NCBI GenBank assembly: GCA_016928305.1
Contig: JAFGKY010000100.1
Span: 1 to 47,363 of the forward strand
DNA length: 47,363 nt
From: Bacteroidales bacterium
Lineage (GTDB): Bacteria > Bacteroidota > Bacteroidia > Bacteroidales > UBA10428
Reading direction: 5' to 3'
Made by a program: the position numbers and the translations under genes. Position 1 is the first letter of the stretch. Each line of letters opens with the position of its first letter. Shown here piece after piece: positions 17,912 through 26,642 of the stretch. A model generated the notes under the pieces. The model saw only the letters and a program-made list of their open reading frames with translations, searched no databases and was not told where the DNA came from.

Positions 17912-18742
17912 TTATTTACTTAATCGGTAATAGGGTATTTCTTTACAAGGTTCAAATCCGAGCTTCAGCGCCAGATTATATGAACCGGTATTCTCTATCC
18001 TGCATGACCAGATTGGTTCATAATCATTTTCAATGCAAAAATCTATCAATGCACGGCACGCAGATTGTGCAAATCCTTTGCCCCGGAATTCTTCAACGGT
18101 CTCGATTCCCAATTCAAGCTTATGATCATGAATGTATGCCGAATAAGCCGTCGATATCAGTTTATTTCCGTAAAATAAACTGAAACCAACTCCATTTTTA
18201 CAGAAATCATCGGCACTATCCCAGAAATGTGATGGAACAACGGTACCTTTCATCTCCCCGAAAACCTGCTTATCAGTTTGGAAAATCGTATAATCTGTAG
18301 AGGTTTTATTCTTCCGGTTTTTAAGATATTTGTCTTTGTTGAATTGAAAATTTATCCGTGTATTCAGCTCAATCATCCCATATTCCTTATTTTCAATATT
18401 ATCAGAAGATTTTATTATACAATCTTTAAATAATTCATTAAGAACAGCATTCCAGTCATGCGGAAAAGCCTGCATCCATTCATGTCTTTCCCTGGTCTTG
18501 TTCAGGTTTAAAGCATAATCCCTGAAACTATCATTGAAATCTTTATTATTCCAGTTCCCAAATAACAGAGACATTCCATAAGGGTGGATTACATAAAATG
18601 TTTCCGGTTTTTTGTTATCATCAACATAGATTTTGCCCGATACACAATGCTCAATAACAGACCGGGCAAACAGATTATTAAACGTCACCTTCTTTAATGG
18701 TGCAATCAATTTAAAATAGCTGTTCCTTTCCAGAAGTTGCAT
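17912..18742 (-). CDS. GNAT-family acetyltransferase
   Basis: Starting at the ATG at 18742 the protein is 276 residues (MQLLERNSYFKLIAPL). A TTG at 18808 overlapping the upstream stop codon would add 22 residues and is the alternative. The C-terminal third is a GNAT domain of the GNAT_acetyltran type: ELGIETVEEFRGKGFAQSAC is the acetyl-CoA loop (RGxGxA), and SYNLALKLGFEPCKEIPYYR is the typical last helix and strand. The N-terminal two thirds are the substrate-recognition half common in this subfamily. Its place between a heptosyltransferase-like gene and a SIMPL gene suggests co-transcription. Acceptor unknown. Confidence 0.85.
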   Translation of the reverse strand: MQLLERNSYFKLIAPLKKVTFNNLFARSVIEHCVSGKIYVDDNKKPETFYVIHPYGMSLLFGNWNNKDFNDSFRDYALNLNKTRERHEWMQAFPHDWNAVLNELFKDCIIKSSDNIENKEYGMIELNTRINFQFNKDKYLKNRKNKTSTDYTIFQTDKQVFGEMKGTVVPSHFWDSADDFCKNGVGFSLFYGNKLISTAYSAYIHDHKLELGIETVEEFRGKGFAQSACRALIDFCIENDYEPIWSCRIENTGSYNLALKLGFEPCKEIPYYRLSK

Positions 18743-18804
18743 AATGGTTCCTGTATTTTGTTTTCCTGCTGAAGTCCCTATAAACCGGGACAAAAGCGAT
18801 GCAT

Positions 18805-19800
18805 TCAATTCAATACCGCACTGACTTTTTCAATTATTCTATCAATATTTATTTCGGAACACCTGAAGTGTTTTTCCGGGCATCTCACTTTACCATGCAA
18901 ACCGCATGGCCGGCAGGTAAGCTTTTCATCAGTTTCGATGATATACGATATATCGGAAAGCGGGCCAAATCCAAATTCAGGAACGGTTGAGCAATAAATA
19001 GCTGTAACGGGAGCATTCATAGCAGAAGCCAGATGAACGGGCGCCGAATCGTTAGCAAATGTCATTTTCGCTTTCTCAATGAAAGCCGCAGACTGTAAAA
19101 AAGTGAGTTTTCCTGACCAGTTCTCGATTTTCTTCGTTCCGGCTTTTTTAAGGATCTGGTCACAAAGTTCAAAATCGCTTTTTCCACCAATAAGGAAAAT
19201 CAGATACTTTTCCGGCAGCTTATCAATTAACTCACACCATTTATGCATGGGAAACTGCTTGGTAAACCATATACTTGCGGGAGCAATGCAGATATAATCT
19301 TCTTTCATAGAGACCTTCTGATAATCGCTTTCCGACGGATATAACCTGGGTCTTATAAAAGCATTATCAGCCATCTTTTCAATAAGGGCAAGGTTTCGGT
19401 CAACCTCATGATATCCTTGATCCTTCGGGAATATATGATGTTTATATGAATAAGTGTACAAAAAGGATAACGGATTTTTGTTGAAGCCTATTTTGATTTT
19501 TGCGGCTGACAAGCCGGTAATTAATCCGGTTGAGAAGAAACGCTGAACATTAATCACATAATCATATGATCGGGCCCGGATGATTTTTATAAGATCGATT
19601 AAGTTTTTAAATTTCCTTTTCTTTTTGTTAAAAATCAGGATCTTGTTCAGATATGGATGATTCTCCAGCAGCGATTCATTCCCTTTTCTCAATAGAAAGT
19701 CTATTGTACAATTATTATCATGTTCCTTTAATTTTTCAATTAAAGGAGTTGTTAATATAACATCACCTATAAATGCGGTCTGGATTATTAATATTTTCAT
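18805..19800 (-). CDS. Glycosyltransferase family 9 (heptosyltransferase-like)
   Basis: The 331-residue protein has the GT9 two-domain Rossmann layout. The N-terminus KILIIQTAFIGDVILTTPLI is diagnostic of WaaC/WaaF-type enzymes. The C-terminal half has CIAPASIWFTKQFPMHKW (GT9 sugar-nucleotide site), LIGGKSDFELC, then FANDSAPVHLASAMNAPV (the DSGPMHLA-like motif) and a cysteine-rich tail (CRPCGLHGKVRCPEKHFRC). GT9 enzymes add heptose, or another sugar from an ADP-sugar donor, to lipopolysaccharide core at the inner membrane. It leads a likely three-gene transcription unit with the GNAT and SIMPL genes. Confidence 0.92.
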   Translation of the reverse strand: MKILIIQTAFIGDVILTTPLIEKLKEHDNNCTIDFLLRKGNESLLENHPYLNKILIFNKKKRKFKNLIDLIKIIRARSYDYVINVQRFFSTGLITGLSAAKIKIGFNKNPLSFLYTYSYKHHIFPKDQGYHEVDRNLALIEKMADNAFIRPRLYPSESDYQKVSMKEDYICIAPASIWFTKQFPMHKWCELIDKLPEKYLIFLIGGKSDFELCDQILKKAGTKKIENWSGKLTFLQSAAFIEKAKMTFANDSAPVHLASAMNAPVTAIYCSTVPEFGFGPLSDISYIIETDEKLTCRPCGLHGKVRCPEKHFRCSEINIDRIIEKVSAVLN

Positions 19801-19956
19801 AATTACCTGCCAATATTAATCTTTTTTTCAAAGTTTTTTCCATCGGCACTTTTCTTTTCTGCACTTATATAAGGTTATCCGGTTCATAAAAAGTTGCCGG
19901 AATTGTACGGATCGGTTTTGAAGTCGGTTAATTTCTGTTGTCAGAGACCGGTTTCA

Positions 19957-20850
19957 TTAATTCTCAAAGCGCATTAAATCCGATAGGGTGAATATCCATT
20001 CCGGTGTTACAATTTTCTTTTTCTCATCAATCAGGTACCATGGACTGATAGTTTCATCATTGGGATTTTTTAGGATTTGAATTTCCTGCGCCGGCATATA
20101 GCTTTGAGCCAAAAGGAAGAACTTTTCGCCTGTTTTATTATTGTCAGCCATATCAACAACAATGACGGCATGCCCCGGGCTACCTCCCTGAATAAAAACA
20201 TCACCAATCTTCATGTCGGCAATCCCAACCGGTTTGAGTTCTTTTGAAAGTGAAAGTGTTCCTGCATACATAAAAACAACCTCCATGTATTCCCAAAAAT
20301 CCTGGTAAGTATTCGATGGATTGGTCTTTTGTTTCCAGCATACTGAGTTACCGTTAACAACAATACGTTTGCCTTGCATCCACCCGGAGTAGTCAGCCCG
20401 AAAGCCGTTTGTAAAATTAAAATGGATCTTATTATACTGTTTTTGCTTCCATAAATATTCTGCCCTGAGCCGTATCACTGCATCTGCACACTGGTGAAGG
20501 TCTTTCTTCCCGATATTCAGATTGACAATAGCATCATAAATATCCTGATTGGGTTTTGTATTTCCGTTATAATAATGAACCAGGGAATTATGTGGCTTTA
20601 ACGGTAGTTCTCTTAAATAATCTGCGAAAGAATCGGGTTCTGTTATTATTCTCTGAGACCCGGCTGGCGGCATTATACGGGTATGCACCGTCATTCCTTC
20701 AGGATTGATCAGCGTATTTATGTTGTCCATTTGGCCATGATTCGCTTCCACTATGGTATCCTGAAACAACATCGGTTGACGTACCCCTTCCTGTATGCAT
20801 GCATGCATGGATATTATCAATATTAGTCCTGTTTGTAACATAGTTTTCAT
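19957..20850 (-). CDS. DUF4846 secreted/lipoprotein
   Basis: The 297-residue protein matches DUF4846 in sequence feel: SFADYLRELPLKPHNS, then ADAVIRLRAEYLWKQKQYNK, FNFTNGFRADYSGWMQGKR, and ADMKIGDVFIQGGSPGHAVI. The last motif contains a conserved Cys/His-like pocket (GSPGHAVIVVDMA) reminiscent of papain-like folds, but a catalytic role is only a guess. The N-terminus MKTMLQTGLILIISMHACIQ fits a lipoprotein signal with Cys 18. The gene lies downstream of the GNAT gene at 21039 with a 188-base gap. Function unknown. Confidence 0.8.
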   Translation of the reverse strand: MKTMLQTGLILIISMHACIQEGVRQPMLFQDTIVEANHGQMDNINTLINPEGMTVHTRIMPPAGSQRIITEPDSFADYLRELPLKPHNSLVHYYNGNTKPNQDIYDAIVNLNIGKKDLHQCADAVIRLRAEYLWKQKQYNKIHFNFTNGFRADYSGWMQGKRIVVNGNSVCWKQKTNPSNTYQDFWEYMEVVFMYAGTLSLSKELKPVGIADMKIGDVFIQGGSPGHAVIVVDMADNNKTGEKFFLLAQSYMPAQEIQILKNPNDETISPWYLIDEKKKIVTPEWIFTLSDLMRFEN

Positions 20851-21038
20851 TTTAGATGCATCATATTGTTTTCATAAATGGCCGGCTTTTCCGGCATTAG
20901 ACCCAACAAAGACAGGGAGTTTTAACTTAGGGCAGAAAACCGGTAACCACGGCATTTCAGCGAAACAATCTCACCACCAATGGGAGCAGACCCTGAACTT
21001 TATTCATATGCGAAGTTAATTTCAGATTTTTGATGATT

Positions 21039-21578
21039 TTATGGCATAATCTTGGTTAAAATAATGTTGTCATTATAATCGGATAATAGTCTGTCCGGTA
21101 CTTCATCTGTTTTGATAAAACCGGCTTTCTCATAGGCCCGGATTGCTGCATGATTTCGTTTGGATGGGGAAATTATAAATTTTTTGCACCTGTATTTATC
21201 TGCCAGGTAGTTGTTAAGAGTTATTATTGCATCAGTTCCGTAACCTTTATTTATATATTTGCTGCTTTTAAGCCAAATGTCAAGTTCGGTAGAACCGTCA
21301 GCACTTGAGATTTTATCATGGTTAATCTGACCAATCGGTTCATCATTGACTTCAATAACAAAGCAACGACCCAAATGAGGTTTTGTACTGTCAAAGAAAT
21401 ATTCTTTATAATCGTTTACAAATTCTTCCCATGTTGGAACAGGACTGTCTGGATAAATCGGAGGTCCCATCATGAATTTGGTCAGGTCTGAATTTGTAAG
21501 CCAATCAAATATCGGCCGGCGATCAGCTAAGGTAGCAGGTCTTAGCGTCACTTTTTTCCCAATGATTCTTTCTGTCAT
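21039..21578 (-). CDS. GNAT-family acetyltransferase (RimJ/RimL-like)
   Basis: At 179 residues the protein spans one complete GNAT domain of the Acetyltransf_3 type. It opens GKKVTLRPATLADRRPIFDW, the usual beta1. CFVIEVNDEPIGQINHDKI is beta4, and SKYINKGYGTDAI is the acetyl-CoA loop (with GYG). RNHAAIRAYEKAGF is the canonical NxxAxxxYxKxGF motif. Relatives acetylate ribosomal-protein N-termini or aminoglycosides; the substrate cannot be told. It is a short single gene in the same direction as its neighbours, preceded by a degenerate half-copy of the palindromic repeat. Confidence 0.88.
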   Translation of the reverse strand: MTERIIGKKVTLRPATLADRRPIFDWLTNSDLTKFMMGPPIYPDSPVPTWEEFVNDYKEYFFDSTKPHLGRCFVIEVNDEPIGQINHDKISSADGSTELDIWLKSSKYINKGYGTDAIITLNNYLADKYRCKKFIISPSKRNHAAIRAYEKAGFIKTDEVPDRLLSDYNDNIILTKIMP

Positions 21579-21606
21579 GATTGTTGTTTATATCCAAACC
21601 AATCCT

Positions 21607-21632
21607 GTTAGTTAATGTTTGCAATATGACAA
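21607..21632 (-). repeat. Degenerate half-copy of the attC-like element
   Basis: The minus strand reads TCATATTGCAAACATTAAC, resembling the downstream box of the later sites (CATATTGxCAACCGTTATGC). It lies about 30 bases before the GNAT start. No matching upstream box is seen. Confidence 0.35.
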
Positions 21633-21645
21633 GTGCTTGATATTA

Positions 21646-23241
21646 TTAATTAATATTTATTTGCCACATAGGAGAAATTCCTTCTACTTTTAATGCTTCC
21701 ATTTTCTCTCCAAACTGTGATTTTAAATTTTCGACCAGCTTTTCAGATGCATGAATAACATATATTTCAGCATAATCCTTATGAGACAACTTTTCTTCCA
21801 TGTTTTCAATATCGGGATCAGCACGCAGTATATCAACATTTTCTGATTTGCATTCGATTAAAACAACCATAAAATCCACCATGCCTGTCCTGAATGCATA
21901 ATCTGTTATCAGTAATGGTTTCTCAGCCTTTGATATTAGGTGTGCATCTTCGATATATACCTGTTGCCTGCCAATGTACCAGTTCCTTGATTTTGAGATG
22001 GCCAGGATAGAAATTATCCCCATGATCACCAAACCCACATATATAGCTGAATAAAAAAGATTTCCCTGTTCTATCTTTTTGAAGAAGAAATAGGTCACAA
22101 CAAGAAATATGCCAGCTGAAGTAAAAATAAAGTATCGCCACCACCAGGAAGTAATGCCATTTCTCGTAATATCCAACATATAAAACAATATGAATCCCGG
22201 AAGTATAATCAGCAGTAAAAAATAATTCGTTTCTTTTTTTGACTTCCTGAAAAGATAAATAAATGAAATGACCAGTAAAGTCAGCACAAGAAGGTTTAAA
22301 ATAAAAGCACATAATAATCCGTGTGGGAGATTATCTGAAGGTTGATCAAATGCTTCAAAATAGTCAAGTTTAGATACAAAAATACTGATCATATATAAGA
22401 TCTGACCCATTAAAGGCATCCAGAAAGGTACAGACTGATCAATGGAATGCCACGAAAGAGATGAAAAAATTTCACCACGGTGGATGAATATGGAATAGAT
22501 CCATGGCAGATAAGCTACGAAAATAAAAAGCAGATTGATATTATATACAAGCCGTAAGTCCTTTTTAAAGAACCATATATATATAAAATGTCCGAAAATA
22601 ATTATACCGGAAAATGGAGATGTATACATAGCAAAAACTGCTATGAGTGAATAGGTTATCCACCACCTGATACTTTTGTGTTGAATTACCTGTAAGAGCA
22701 GATAATGCAATACGATCAAAAAAAACGACCATAATATATAATACCTGGCCTCCTGTGAAAAAAGATTAATATATGGAGATACGGCATACATACTCACTGC
22801 CACCCAACCGGCCAGATTCGATTTATAAAGTATTTTTGCCAGCAGAAAGAAAAAAGGCAGGGTTAAAATAAAGATAAATACTCCAAATAACCGGAAGTCA
22901 AAATAATCGTCCCCAACGATGCGTTGCCAGAATATTAAGAACGAATAGTGCAAGGGTGTTAGCTGAGTTGATGAAAACAAACCTTTTAATTGTGCGGTTA
23001 TTGTATAATTCTGTTTATTCAAATGGTACAGATCATTATAAAAACTGATGTTTTTTATTTCATTTAATGGAATTAATCCGGGATATTCACAGTCCGGAAT
23101 ACCAGAAGTGTGCTGAACTGTGCAAACTTCATCAAACCAAAATAATTTTTGATCTATACGATAAAATTTTAGCGTTATCCCAATCAATACAATAAAAATA
23201 TACAGATAGGGACCAAGAAAGAATTGTTTGATTGTCTTCAC
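21646..23241 (-). CDS. GT39/ArnT-type polytopic membrane glycosyltransferase
   Basis: The 531-residue protein has about ten to twelve hydrophobic segments in the first 430 residues and a soluble C-terminal tail. The first periplasmic loop carries LFWFDEV, the hallmark FxxDE motif with the catalytic Asp of the GT-C/PMT_2 family, and SQEARYYILWS matches the second family motif. Such enzymes move sugars from a polyprenyl-phosphate donor to lipid A, lipids or proteins on the periplasmic side. The start is a GTG, since no ATG precedes the first membrane segment. It follows the first palindromic site of the array and has its own interval on both sides. Confidence 0.85.
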   Translation of the reverse strand: MKTIKQFFLGPYLYIFIVLIGITLKFYRIDQKLFWFDEVCTVQHTSGIPDCEYPGLIPLNEIKNISFYNDLYHLNKQNYTITAQLKGLFSSTQLTPLHYSFLIFWQRIVGDDYFDFRLFGVFIFILTLPFFFLLAKILYKSNLAGWVAVSMYAVSPYINLFSQEARYYILWSFFLIVLHYLLLQVIQHKSIRWWITYSLIAVFAMYTSPFSGIIIFGHFIYIWFFKKDLRLVYNINLLFIFVAYLPWIYSIFIHRGEIFSSLSWHSIDQSVPFWMPLMGQILYMISIFVSKLDYFEAFDQPSDNLPHGLLCAFILNLLVLTLLVISFIYLFRKSKKETNYFLLLIILPGFILFYMLDITRNGITSWWWRYFIFTSAGIFLVVTYFFFKKIEQGNLFYSAIYVGLVIMGIISILAISKSRNWYIGRQQVYIEDAHLISKAEKPLLITDYAFRTGMVDFMVVLIECKSENVDILRADPDIENMEEKLSHKDYAEIYVIHASEKLVENLKSQFGEKMEALKVEGISPMWQININ

Positions 23242-23394
23242 TATAAATATTTTAGGCTTTAGGTTTTCTGAAATTGTATTTTAAATATTGTTACAATTTT
23301 AATATAAAACAACTCTATTTATCAAATCCTAAATAATTAACTTGTCGTCAATAAACCTTTATAGTAATTGGTAATTTCATTCCAACAAATTACT

Positions 23395-23500
23395 GCCCAC
23401 GGTTTCGCATATGCCCGCCCGCCTGTCTGGCGTTGGCCCTTGCAAAGGCAGGCATGACCGGTCCCGATTCATCATGATTGGCTACATGGGGTGTTGTACG
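23395..23500 (-). repeat. attC-like palindromic site A
   Basis: On the minus strand it begins GTACAACACCCCATGTAG and ends CATATGCGAAACCGTGGGC, with GGCAGGC-type hairpin text between. The stop codon of the upstream GNAT gene (23472) lies inside it. Confidence 0.65.
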
Positions 23501-23999
23501 AAGGGTTATATTCATTTTCTAACATTGAATATATTCTTTGAGACCTGTAGCAATTATCCGTTATAATATTGTCTCTTAATGTTCCTTCCTTTATAAATCC
23601 TTCAGATTCATACAACCTTATAGCAATATCATTGTCATCATAAACATCAAGCCACAATCGATGAAATCCAAGTTTTTCAAAACACAGCTTTTTTATTAAC
23701 CTGATCGCTTCCCTGCCGAATCCTATCCCTTTTTCATTAATTGTGATTCGTCTGAATTCAAGGACTTTATTTTGACTACTGACTCCAAAAATTATAACAT
23801 GTCCAATTATTTTATCATTATCAATCCGTTTAATTGATAAATGCAAACAGTCATTATCTGTGAGAAGTGACACATGCCGGTCCTTTGGATATTGAAGAAC
23901 GAATTGTTTATTCGAGTTTTCAAATTCAATAATCTTATCAATGTCTGATAAAATTGTATTCGTAAGTCTAATTCTTTCTCCGGTTAATTCAATATGCAT
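23472..23999 (-). CDS. GNAT-family acetyltransferase
   Basis: Starting at the ATG at 23999 the protein has 175 residues (MHIELTGERIRLTNTILSDI). A longer start at 24035 would lie inside repeat site B. Acetyltransf_3 features are present: HVSLLTDNDCLHLSIKRI, IIGHVIIFGV (beta4), NEKGIGFGREAIRL (acetyl-CoA loop GxGxGxEA) and DDNDIAIRLYESEGF (the NxxAxxLYExxGF motif). The last eight residues (YNTPCSQS) are encoded by repeat site A, so the C-terminus seems to have been supplied by the repeat. It is a single-gene unit between sites A and B. Confidence 0.87.
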   Translation of the reverse strand: MHIELTGERIRLTNTILSDIDKIIEFENSNKQFVLQYPKDRHVSLLTDNDCLHLSIKRIDNDKIIGHVIIFGVSSQNKVLEFRRITINEKGIGFGREAIRLIKKLCFEKLGFHRLWLDVYDDNDIAIRLYESEGFIKEGTLRDNIITDNCYRSQRIYSMLENEYNPSYNTPCSQS

Positions 24000-24030
24000 A
24001 TAACTATTCTTTAATGTTATGTTAGACTTG

Positions 24031-24137
24031 CGCACGACGTTCTCGCATATATCACGCTTGCCCGTCGTTGCACTGACTAAGGCCGGGCAGAGCCGGTCCC
24101 GAGGTCTCGGAATTGGATATATGCCGTATTGGCTTTA
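24031..24137 (-). repeat. attC-like palindromic site B
   Basis: The minus strand begins AAAGCCAATACGGCATATAT and ends ATATATGCGAGAACGTCGTG. Inner boxes GGCATATAT and ATATATGCG pair. The interior contains CCGGCTCTGCCCGGCC-type palindromes. It lies between two GNAT genes. Confidence 0.6.
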
Positions 24138-24228
24138 GTTACATTATTAATTTATCTAGTTTTCTGTTGAGTATTTGTTTTTGATATCTCATGTATCAAC
24201 AGGCTTTTCTTTGTTTAGATAATTTTGA

Positions 24229-24714
24229 TTATTTAATCAGTTTAAAAAACTCAACCAGTTCAAATATATCTCCTTTAGTTTTCTTCAGTTCTTGGAATCC
24301 ACAAGTAATATAAATTCTCCGAGCTGGAGCGAAGAATTCATGATCCCCTGTGATTGCTTGAATTTCGTTGAATTTGTTGTCTTGAAAAAATTTAATGATC
24401 AGTTCAATTTGCTTTTTACCATATCCCTTACCCTGATAGTCTGGTAATATGCAATTTTGTCCAACTATTCCAAGTGGAAATTGCCTGTCGTCCCAGCTTA
24501 CGTATCCAATTGGACTATTATTTATGCAAGAAAACAAAACGTATTTTCCAACAGTCTTTGGATTATTAAATGTTTCATTATCTTCTTTTTCCCATTGACG
24601 GTAAAATCTTTGTTTTTCTTCAGGAAAATGCTCAATAAGTCCTTTATAGCAATTTTTTAATAGTCTTTTAATAAGTCCAGGTTTAAAATTATCTATGGTT
24701 TTATATTCAAGCAT
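24229..24714 (-). CDS. GNAT-family acetyltransferase
   Basis: The start is the ATG at 24714 (MLEYKTIDNFKPGL); a TTG six bases upstream is less likely. The 161-residue protein has GNAT features in order. FSCINNSPIGYVSWDDRQ is beta4. LGIVGQNCILPDYQGKGYGK is beta4-5 plus the acetyl-CoA loop with QGKGYG. ITGDHEFFAPARRIYITCGF is the final helix region, with ARRIYxxxGF. It is another single-gene unit, between sites B and C. The substrate is unknown. Small GNATs are among the commonest cargo of integron cassettes, which fits the context. Confidence 0.85.
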   Translation of the reverse strand: MLEYKTIDNFKPGLIKRLLKNCYKGLIEHFPEEKQRFYRQWEKEDNETFNNPKTVGKYVLFSCINNSPIGYVSWDDRQFPLGIVGQNCILPDYQGKGYGKKQIELIIKFFQDNKFNEIQAITGDHEFFAPARRIYITCGFQELKKTKGDIFELVEFFKLIK

Positions 24715-24777
24715 AATCAATTAAGTTCATTTTTATCAAGTTACTAAGTTACTCGAATTGCACGTGCAACAAAAGCT

Positions 24778-24933
24778 AATGTTTTCGCATATGCCCGCCC
24801 GCCTGGTGTTGGCTTGTTCAATGGCAGGCAGGATCAATAGCGTGGTTCGAAGCGTTTACGTCTCCGGATACAAAAACTTGTTTGCAGAGTGCAAATCTTC
24901 GAACGCTTATCGCATTATATGCGATGTTGGGGG
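24778..24933 (-). repeat. attC-like palindromic site C
   Basis: The minus strand begins CCCCAACATCGCATATAATG (RYYYAAC fits) and ends GGGCATATGCGAAAACATT. The stop TAA of the upstream kinase gene (24915) lies inside the first box. The interior has GCCTGCC/GGCAGGC text plus a second dyad around TTCGAAGCG/CTTCGAACGC. Confidence 0.75.
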
Positions 24934-25454
24934 ATAGTGTTCTTCAATATTGCTTTTATTTCAAATATTAGATCATCGGCCGATTTATTATTATTATCGA
25001 TTGCATAATCAGTACGCATATTCTTAGCGATTACCAATTTGTTAACTTTTTCTACCTGATCATCAGAAACACTGATATGTATTGACTTATCTCTTGTTTG
25101 TATCCTGTTTAAGCATATACCTAAATCAGCATTAATCTTGATTGTGATTACATTGAAATCTGATCTAAGGTTATCAATTAATTGATCAAAATGCTTGGAT
25201 AAACCTGTCGATTCGAAGACTATATTATCGGTTTCCCTAAGAGCTTTCTTTACACCTTTTTCAACTGTACTGAAAACATCTCTAATATAATCGTCATCTT
25301 CAATATCTCTTCCATTCCTCACTTTTAAAATCCAATCTTCGACTCTTATAAAATCAATAGTAAAATAATTCTTAAAAAGAGTTCCGATAAAAGTTTTGCC
25401 ACTGCCTTTTGGCCCAATAAGAATATATACCTGTTTGTTATTCACGGTTGTCAT
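24915..25454 (-). CDS. P-loop nucleoside/shikimate-kinase-like protein
   Basis: The 179-residue protein starts MTTVNNKQVYILIGPKGSGK, a Walker A motif (GPKGSGKT) right after the first strand. IVFESTGLSKHFDQLIDNLR follows as an equivalent of the Walker B/acceptor region, and INADLGICLNRIQTRDKSIH resembles the LID-region arginines of shikimate and gluconate kinases. The fold is that of small P-loop kinases; the substrate is not identifiable. Its last residues (PQHRI) and stop codon are encoded by repeat site C. It is a single-gene unit between sites C and D. Confidence 0.78.
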   Translation of the reverse strand: MTTVNNKQVYILIGPKGSGKTFIGTLFKNYFTIDFIRVEDWILKVRNGRDIEDDDYIRDVFSTVEKGVKKALRETDNIVFESTGLSKHFDQLIDNLRSDFNVITIKINADLGICLNRIQTRDKSIHISVSDDQVEKVNKLVIAKNMRTDYAIDNNNKSADDLIFEIKAILKNTIPQHRI

Positions 25455-25592
25455 TGTGTATTCTAACCAACGTTTTTATAAAATGTTTATTATCAACCAT
25501 ATGTGGCGTACTAATTTCTCTACTTTTTAAATTTAATCTACGGAAAAAGTTGGCTTGAGAAATCAGTATCTCCGATACAGGGGGAATTGTCC

Positions 25593-25671
25593 GCAACGTT
25601 TTCGTATATGGCCAGCGTTGCCTGTCTGTCGGGTGTTTACCTGTATAAGGCACGTATATGCATTTTTAGGC
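25593..25671 (-). repeat. attC-like palindromic site D
   Basis: The minus strand begins ATGCCTAAAAATGCATATACG and ends CATATACGAAAACGTTGCGG. The boxes GCATATACG and CATATACG..CGTT pair. The lgt stop codon (TAA, 25666-25668) is inside the first box. Confidence 0.7.
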
Positions 25672-26505
25672 ATCGGGTTTTACTATTTTTGTTTTTACCA
25701 GTCCCAATACTATAAATCCTATTCCTATGACTATAAACGGAATACTCAATAATTGACCCATATCAAGTTTCATATGTTCTTCAAATGCAACTTGCCGTTC
25801 TTTTACAAATTCAATGAAAAACCGGGCTGTAAATATTAATGAGAGTGCCAGTCCAAAAAAGAATCCTTGTGGTAGTATATTCCTTTTTGTTTTGTAAAGG
25901 TAAAAAGTTAGCCCGAATATTAGTAAATAAGTAATTGCTTCATATAACTGAGCGGGATGCCTTGGTATGTTATCCTCAAGTACAAAGATAAATGCCCAGG
26001 GGACATTGGTTGGAATACCTATAATCTCAGAGTTCATCAGGTTTCCGAGTCTTATAAAACAACCTCCCAGCGGAGCAACAACGGCTATAAGGTCCAGGGT
26101 TTTGATAACCGGTTCTTTTACTTTTATTGCGTATATGATCAGGGCAATCAATAATCCAAGTGCTCCTCCATGACTTGCCAGTCCCTGATAACCCGAAAAT
26201 ATATAACCACCATCCGGTAACTGTTGAATGGGAAGTATCATTTCCAACGGATGATTCAAATAATATGAAGGTTCATAAAACAAACAATGACCCAGCCTGG
26301 ATCCTGCAATTATCCCGATCATACCGTAAATGGAGAGTTTCTCTAATTTATCCGATGAAATATTTTCGGTTTTAAAGATCCAGATCAGGATAAAGAAGCA
26401 CAGGATCAGTCCACCCATGAAAAGAATCCCGTAATATCTCACTGAAATGCCAAACAGGTTAATGATTTCCGGGTTAATATCCCAATGTATATAATTTATT
26501 ATCAT
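25666..26505 (-). CDS. lgt: Prolipoprotein diacylglyceryl transferase
   Basis: Lgt transfers diacylglycerol from phosphatidylglycerol to the lipobox cysteine of prolipoproteins, the first step of lipoprotein maturation at the inner membrane. The 279 residues contain about seven membrane segments. Signatures are all present: GISVRYYGILFMGG at the N-terminus, SGYQGLASHGGALG (catalytic-site His-Gly-Gly), GGCFIRLGNLMNSEIIG (the GRxGNFxNxE-type signature with Arg and Asn), and ARFFIEFVKE near the C-terminus. The length is typical. It is normally an essential core gene, yet it sits here among cassette-like units, with its stop codon inside site D. Confidence 0.95.
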   Translation of the reverse strand: MIINYIHWDINPEIINLFGISVRYYGILFMGGLILCFFILIWIFKTENISSDKLEKLSIYGMIGIIAGSRLGHCLFYEPSYYLNHPLEMILPIQQLPDGGYIFSGYQGLASHGGALGLLIALIIYAIKVKEPVIKTLDLIAVVAPLGGCFIRLGNLMNSEIIGIPTNVPWAFIFVLEDNIPRHPAQLYEAITYLLIFGLTFYLYKTKRNILPQGFFFGLALSLIFTARFFIEFVKERQVAFEEHMKLDMGQLLSIPFIVIGIGFIVLGLVKTKIVKPDA

Positions 26506-26642
26506 AGCAGTTATTGTTTTCGACTGACAAAACCTTCACATTCACATTTCTGCGTTACATCCGACTGCCTGGTATAAGACCTGATTTCTATACCATTCAT
26601 TTGCAGTTGTCTTTTAATGCTGTATAACCAATTTCAATATTA

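Noticed and set aside
20903..21020. Possible reversed attC-like site (ACCCAAC .. CATATGCGAAGTTAAT on the plus strand)
   Set aside because: The boxes do not pair well and orientation differs from all others; probably coincidence.
25438..25653. 71-codon minus frame upstream of the kinase
   Set aside because: It is largely encoded by repeat site D and overlaps the kinase start.
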